Below, one piece after another: positions 60,479-64,000 of a stretch of 64,000 bases of DNA; the stretch's first letter is position 1; every line of letters begins with the position of its first letter. Source of the stretch: Paenibacillus xylanexedens. GTDB lineage: Bacteria; Bacillota; Bacilli; Paenibacillales; Paenibacillaceae. Where the stretch lies: the NCBI RefSeq assembly GCF_017874615.1, contig NZ_JAGIKV010000020.1, forward strand, positions 62,001-126,000, in the 5' to 3' direction. A model generated the notes under the pieces. The model was not told the DNA's origin. It was given only the letters and a program-made list of their open reading frames with translations, and searched no databases. Made by a program: the position numbers and the translations under genes.

Positions 60479-61669
60479 ATGGAATTTATTTTGGTTCTTG
60501 CACTTATTTTAATCTTTACCAAACTTGCTGGTGATCTATCCGTAAGATTGGGTCAACCATCGGTTCTGGGGAAACTGATTGTGGGTGTCATCCTCGGGCC
60601 TGCAATTCTCGGTTGGGTTCAGCAAAGTGATTTCGTGCATTATATGGCTGAGATCGGGGTATTGCTGTTAATGTTTATTGCCGGACTGGAAACCGATCTG
60701 GAGCAGTTAAAGAAAAACTGGAAGGCGGCCTTTGCCGTAGCGGTCGGCGGTATTATTTTGCCTTTTATCGGAGGATACGGTTCGGCCATAGCATTTGGTA
60801 TGTCACAGACACACGCGCTGTTCTTTGGACTGTTATTCTGTGCCACTTCCGTCAGCATATCGGTTCAGACACTGAAAGATATGGATCAACTCAGCTCACG
60901 TGAGGGTACAACAATCCTTGGTGCAGCTGTCGTAGATGATGTCCTGGTCGTTGTCATTCTTGCCGTTATGATGAGCTTGCTGGGTACTGGTGGAGGAGAC
61001 ACTTCGATTTCTCTGCTTATTGGCAAGAAGCTGTTATTCTTTGTGATCATCATCGCTGCCAGCTGGTTCCTTGTTCCACGCGTCATGAAGTGGATGGCAC
61101 CACTGAAAGTAACCGAGACCGTCATTACTGCGGGACTGATTATTTGTTTTGGCTTCTCGTACTTTGCAGAGTGGATGGGTGTTGCTGGAATCATTGGTGC
61201 ATTTGCCGCTGGTATCGCCATCTCCCAAACTAACTTCAAACATGAAGTCGAAACCAAACTGGAACCGATCGCCTACGGAATTTTTGTTCCGGTGTTCTTT
61301 GTAAGTATTGGCTTAAATGTCACCTTTGATGGAGTGGGTTCACAAATTTGGTTTATTGTCGTCATAAGCCTCATCGCCATTGTTACCAAACTTATCGGTG
61401 GTGGAGCTGGTGCACGACTGACCGGATTTAATATGTCATCTTCATTAGCCATTGGCTCAGGAATGATATCAAGAGGTGAGGTTGCGCTCATTATCGCTTC
61501 GACCGGACTTGCTTCCGGATTGCTTGATCCGGAATACTTCACGAGCGTCGTGATCATGGTCATTATCACTACACTGGTCACGCCACCGCTTCTCAAAATC
61601 ACCTTTGCACGCAAAAAAGGGGAAAAGCAAGTCGAAAGAGGAATTGAAGAATCTCATTTAAGTGGGTAA
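60479..61669 (+). CDS. CPA2-family cation:proton antiporter (NapA/GerN-like)
   Basis: Length 396 aa with 12-13 helices. The ion-site pair D153-D154 lies in GAAVVDDVLVVVI. Other family phrases are GQPSVLGKLIVGVILGPAIL and FAAGIAISQTNFKHEVETKLEP, and FFVSIGLNVTF in helix 10. The Asp-Asp pair suggests electrogenic Na+ or K+/H+ exchange in the cytoplasmic membrane. No RCK/TrkA domain is fused. GGAGGGG lies 9 nt before the ATG. It is the only gene of a unit that begins with an attenuator-like leader, so its expression is probably switched by an ion or metabolite. Confidence 0.92.
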   Translation: MEFILVLALILIFTKLAGDLSVRLGQPSVLGKLIVGVILGPAILGWVQQSDFVHYMAEIGVLLLMFIAGLETDLEQLKKNWKAAFAVAVGGIILPFIGGYGSAIAFGMSQTHALFFGLLFCATSVSISVQTLKDMDQLSSREGTTILGAAVVDDVLVVVILAVMMSLLGTGGGDTSISLLIGKKLLFFVIIIAASWFLVPRVMKWMAPLKVTETVITAGLIICFGFSYFAEWMGVAGIIGAFAAGIAISQTNFKHEVETKLEPIAYGIFVPVFFVSIGLNVTFDGVGSQIWFIVVISLIAIVTKLIGGGAGARLTGFNMSSSLAIGSGMISRGEVALIIASTGLASGLLDPEYFTSVVIMVIITTLVTPPLLKITFARKKGEKQVERGIEESHLSG

Positions 61670-61739
61670 GGATTGAAATCATTCTGTATTTAAAGCTATA
61701 CTTGATCTAGAAATGTAATATATCGGTCGTGAAGCACAC

Positions 61740-61801
61740 GCCGCTTTTATCCATTCTCCCCTTCAACGCGAAGGTTGGAAATGGTCAGAGCGGCTTTTTT
61801 T
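61740..61801 (+). terminator. Intrinsic terminator of the antiporter gene
   Basis: Long hairpin GCCGCT/AGCGGC with inner CCATT/AATGG and a TTCAAC-type tip, then seven T. It lies ~70 nt after the stop. Confidence 0.8.
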
Positions 61802-61865
61802 ATTTTCACATGACAACCTGAAGCCCAAATAACGTTCGTTTATTTTATTAAAGGAGATGAAGACG

Positions 61866-62519
61866 ATGAGCATTGATTTTGATGAGGCTTACGAAGTTTG
61901 GATGCACTCCCTTTTGGAGAAGGAAACGAACCCCAAAGTGCTGTCTAGACTAGAAAATGGACTTGAACATGGCACATTGGAATTTTTGCGTTCAGTCTGG
62001 TTTCCGGTGATGAAAAACTTTAACCATTTGCAACCCGAATGGGAGGTACGGGACTTTCATAACGGCTATCGGTATCTGGATCTGGCTTATCTGCCAGGTA
62101 ACGGCGTTAAAGGAGGTATTGAGATTCAGGGATACGGGCCGCATGCCCGTGATCTGGATGTACGGCGCTTTAAAGATTTATGCTGGCGGCATTGTCTGCT
62201 AACGCTTGATGATTGGATTTTCCTGCCGATCGCGTATCTCTCCATTAAAGACGAACCGAAACGGTGCCAACAGCTTGTGCTCTTTTTTATGGGAAAATTC
62301 ATTGCTACGGACGTACCGACATCCTTAAATTGGATTGAAGCCAAGACTGTACGTTATGCCAGACGCATCATCCGTCCATTCGCCCCCTCGGAACTAGCAA
62401 CGCACCTGCGAATCACGGATCAGCATGCTCGAAGAGTTCTTCACAGCCTGATTGATCAACAAGTATTACATGTCGCTAGTGGCACTCAACGATATCGAAC
62501 GTATATCTTACGAACATGA
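61866..62519 (+). CDS. PD-(D/E)XK-like (DUF559-style) protein with C-terminal winged helix
   Basis: Length 217 aa from the ATG at 61866, 9 nt after AAAGGAG; an ATG at 61857 touches that site. Residues ~40-125 look like a small restriction-endonuclease fold: D72 in RYLDLAYLPG, E86 and Q88 in GGIEIQGYGPHARD, H93, D98, R101 and then a hydrophobic strand CLLTLDDWIFLPI. This spacing recalls Vsr/DUF559 nucleases. Residues ~160-217 form a winged helix (FAPSELATHLRITDQHARRVLHSLIDQQVLHV). It could be a DNA-binding regulator that kept the fold, or a nuclease. No partner gene adjoins it. Function unknown. Confidence 0.75.
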   Translation: MSIDFDEAYEVWMHSLLEKETNPKVLSRLENGLEHGTLEFLRSVWFPVMKNFNHLQPEWEVRDFHNGYRYLDLAYLPGNGVKGGIEIQGYGPHARDLDVRRFKDLCWRHCLLTLDDWIFLPIAYLSIKDEPKRCQQLVLFFMGKFIATDVPTSLNWIEAKTVRYARRIIRPFAPSELATHLRITDQHARRVLHSLIDQQVLHVASGTQRYRTYILRT

Positions 62520-62555
62520 GACACTCTATTACGCTGATATTGTACATATCCATAT

Positions 62556-62704
62556 TTTAACGAACTCAGGACACCCTAATGTGATGATATGGAGTAAATC
62601 AGGGCACTTTTTCGGGCTTTTTCGTGAAATAGGGTTGCTGAGATTCGTTAGAATTCCAACATGCCTCTTATCTCGATAATAAGCTCGCCTGAGTTCGTTA
62701 GAAT
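62556..62704. repeat. Stem-loop repeat element with an extra arm
   Basis: TAACGAA-CTCAG, then CCCTA (62558-62578) pairs with TAGGG, then CTGAG-A-TTCGTTA (62630-62650), leaving a ~50-nt interior that holds TTTTTCG twice. A further arm CCTGAGTTCGTTA (62688-62700) is an exact complement of 62558-62570. CTGAG-TTCGTTAGAAT thus occurs twice in direct orientation and once inverted. It starts 37 nt after a stop codon. Confidence 0.7.
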
Positions 62705-62743
62705 ACTGCGGAGTGTCTCCGACCATACATAGAAAAACAAAAA

Positions 62744-62770
62744 AAGACCACCTTACACTCAAGAGGTCTT
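62744..62770 (-). terminator. Intrinsic terminator of the pssA-dedA unit
   Basis: Stem AAGACC-CTT/AAG-GGTCTT. The minus transcript continues with TTTTTTTGTTTTTC. It lies 37 nt after the dedA stop. Confidence 0.82.
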
Positions 62771-62806
62771 CCATCCTTGCCTGTTGTTACAACAGGCTGT
62801 CCGATT

Positions 62807-63292
62807 TTAAGTTAACACGCCAACATAAAAACCAATGGAGATAAAGACAACACACCAGACGAATGCACCGATGCTCGATACAACTACGTACCTGCCAATT
62901 GCCATGCGACTAATCCCGGAGAAACAGCACATCAGATGACGAATGCCTGGAATGAAGTAACCCAGGATGATGGACCAATACCCATATTTGAGGAACCACG
63001 ACTCCACCCTGCTGAATCGTTTGGCATTAACGCCGACCCACTTGCCGTATTTTTCAACCAGCGGCCTGCCCGCCTTCTTGCCGATCATGTAGCTGAGCAG
63101 CCCCCCGGTAAATGCGCCACCGAAGCTGACGGCGATGGATACAGAGTAATTCAATACCGAGATGGAGGCGAGATAACCGACAAACGTCATCATCACCTCA
63201 TCAGGAATCGGCATGCCAATAACGCCAAGAGCCAGTAGTCCGTATATTGCGAAATAACCATATTGACCAATAAATTCTTTTGCAAATTCCAT
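62807..63292 (-). CDS. DedA/SNARE-associated family membrane protein
   Basis: Length 161 aa from the ATG at 63292 behind AAGGAG. Hydrophobic segments with the DedA landmarks GMPIPDEVMMTFVGYLAS, GALLSYMIGKKAG-like GGLLSYMIGKKAGRP and the Arg motif GYFIPGIRHLMCCFSG. DedA proteins are involved in lipid-carrier flipping (undecaprenyl phosphate, phosphatidylethanolamine) and membrane homeostasis. It follows pssA by 13 nt, so a phospholipid link is reasonable. At 161 aa it is shorter than most (~200 aa). Confidence 0.88.
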   Translation of the reverse strand: MEFAKEFIGQYGYFAIYGLLALGVIGMPIPDEVMMTFVGYLASISVLNYSVSIAVSFGGAFTGGLLSYMIGKKAGRPLVEKYGKWVGVNAKRFSRVESWFLKYGYWSIILGYFIPGIRHLMCCFSGISRMAIGRYVVVSSIGAFVWCVVFISIGFYVGVLT

Positions 63293-63305
63293 ACTGACTC
63301 GCTCC

Positions 63306-63851
63306 TTATTTCGGTTCCACAATATCCTTCTCATGTGAGGCTAGCACTTGTTTTAGAGACGGGAATCGGATTTGGCTCACCATGAGACTGGATAATACAA
63401 TAATGACAAGATAGGCTACACCATGTGTGAAATAAGGACTCCAGAGTGCGAAAAAGGACATCAGACCTCCGGCAAATGTAATCGGCATTCCGACAAAACC
63501 ACTGCTTGCTGTCTTCTGACAGTTATAACGGGCCAGACGTAAAGCACCGCAAATCGGAAACAATGCAGTCAGTGCCATCCCCAGCACACTCACTTCAATC
63601 ATGGAATTCAGGTACAGAATCAGCACGGGTGCTGTTCCGAATGAAACTACATCCGCAAGCGAGTCCAGGGACTTGCCGAACTCACCCTCACAATGCAATT
63701 TACGAGCCGCATACCCGTCAAACAGATCAAAGAACATCGCTACCCATATCATCATCACAGCCAGGGCAAATTCACCATGAATAGCCATAATGATTGCCAG
63801 CATGCCTGAACTCAGATTCCCCAAGGTTAAAATCGATGGTAAAGACTTCAT
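63306..63851 (-). CDS. pssA: CDP-diacylglycerol-serine O-phosphatidyltransferase
   Basis: Makes phosphatidylserine, the precursor of phosphatidylethanolamine. Length 181 aa with several helices. The CDP-alcohol phosphatidyltransferase motif is exact: D-x2-DG-x2-AR-x8-G-x3-D-x3-D, beginning at FFDLFDGYAARK and ending at KSLDSLAD. The phrase CGALRLARYN is typical of the PssA branch. AAAGGGAG lies upstream. It sits between a histidine kinase gene (22 nt upstream) and dedA. No psd gene is in view. Confidence 0.93.
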   Translation of the reverse strand: MKSLPSILTLGNLSSGMLAIIMAIHGEFALAVMMIWVAMFFDLFDGYAARKLHCEGEFGKSLDSLADVVSFGTAPVLILYLNSMIEVSVLGMALTALFPICGALRLARYNCQKTASSGFVGMPITFAGGLMSFFALWSPYFTHGVAYLVIIVLSSLMVSQIRFPSLKQVLASHEKDIVEPK

Positions 63852-63872
63852 AAGATTTGACTCCCTTTCGTA

Positions 63873-64000
63873 CTAGGCTTTAGGAAAAATAATATAAAAA
63901 CGGACTCCATCCGGTGTATTCTCCACTCCATAACTGCACCCATGCAGATCAAGAATCTGCTTCGCAATGGCCAGACCGAGCCCGGTCCCCCCCATTTTAC
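63873..64000 (-). CDS. Sensor histidine kinase, C-terminal end only
   Basis: Only the last ~42 codons are inside the window; the rest lies past the right edge. The visible part is the end of the ATPase domain: the G2 box GTGLGLAIAKQILDLHG followed by the final strand RFYIIFPKA. It shares the direction of pssA and ends 21 nt before it, so it may be in the same transcript. The sensor part and its regulator cannot be seen. Confidence 0.85.
   Translation of the reverse strand, partial: KMGGTGLGLAIAKQILDLHGCSYGVENTPDGVRFYIIFPKA

Noticed and set aside
1..64000. CRISPR arrays, tRNA or rRNA genes, prophage or IS transposases
   Set aside because: No regular 25-40 nt direct repeats with spacers, no cloverleaf candidates noticed, and no transposase or integrase motifs in any frame.

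Overview
The window looks like a chromosomal segment of a Paenibacillus-type Firmicute. The evidence is a moderate GC content, GGAGG-type ribosome sites with many GTG and TTG starts, SLH-domain surface protein, LplBC-type sugar permeases with several lipoprotein binding proteins, a YesMN-type two-component pair, XylR/XylA/XylB, a qox-type quinol oxidase and many intrinsic terminators. I saw no rRNA, tRNA, transposase, phage gene or CRISPR array. The genus is inferred from gene content and style, not from a marker gene.

Layout. 1-10 kb: a truncated transglutaminase-like exported protein, an SLH/YcdB-like surface protein, an alpha/beta hydrolase, KDPG aldolase, an Rrf2 regulator with an MFS exporter, and two glycosyltransferases. 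10-15 kb: the xylose block (xylB, a tandem pair of structured repeats, xylA, a XylR operator, divergent xylR). 15-23 kb: redox and metal homeostasis (glutaredoxin-like protein, trxB, a PerR-like box, a ZIP transporter, a P1B-4 ATPase with Fur-like dyads) and metY. 23-27.4 kb: a hexuronate operon (kduI, DeoR regulator, kduD, a TIM-barrel isomerase), then an MDR oxidoreductase. 27.6-32 kb: the qoxABCD quinol oxidase and a small membrane protein. 32.4-51 kb: a glycan-utilisation locus, all on the minus strand: sensor kinase and AraC-type regulator, GH2, permeases lplB-lplC with a binding protein, two further paralogous binding proteins, GH95 and GH1. Most units start behind AAAACGTTTT and/or cre-like palindromes. 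51-56 kb: a candidate folded RNA, OsmC, a third repeat copy, an amino-acid ABC transporter, a TetR regulator and uppP. 56-64 kb: thioredoxin, aldo/keto reductase, gpmA, a DUF420 membrane protein, a CPA2 antiporter with an attenuator-like leader, a nuclease-fold/winged-helix protein, a stem-loop repeat, DedA, pssA and a truncated histidine kinase.

How it fits together. The 32-51 kb locus would sense an oligosaccharide, import it through one permease pair served by up to three binding proteins, and trim it with alpha-fucosidase-type (GH95), GH2 and GH1 enzymes. The xylose and uronate operons and the KDPG aldolase would take plant cell-wall monosaccharides onward. The cre-like sites suggest carbon-catabolite control over most of these units.

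The items most worth following up are the leader of the antiporter gene (tandem terminator-like hairpins plus an 8-bp long-range pairing), the pseudoknot-capable element at 51.2 kb, the dispersed ~116-bp structured repeat, the stem-loop repeat near 62.6 kb, and the PD-(D/E)XK-like/winged-helix protein. Functions are read from motifs by eye; no database search was run.
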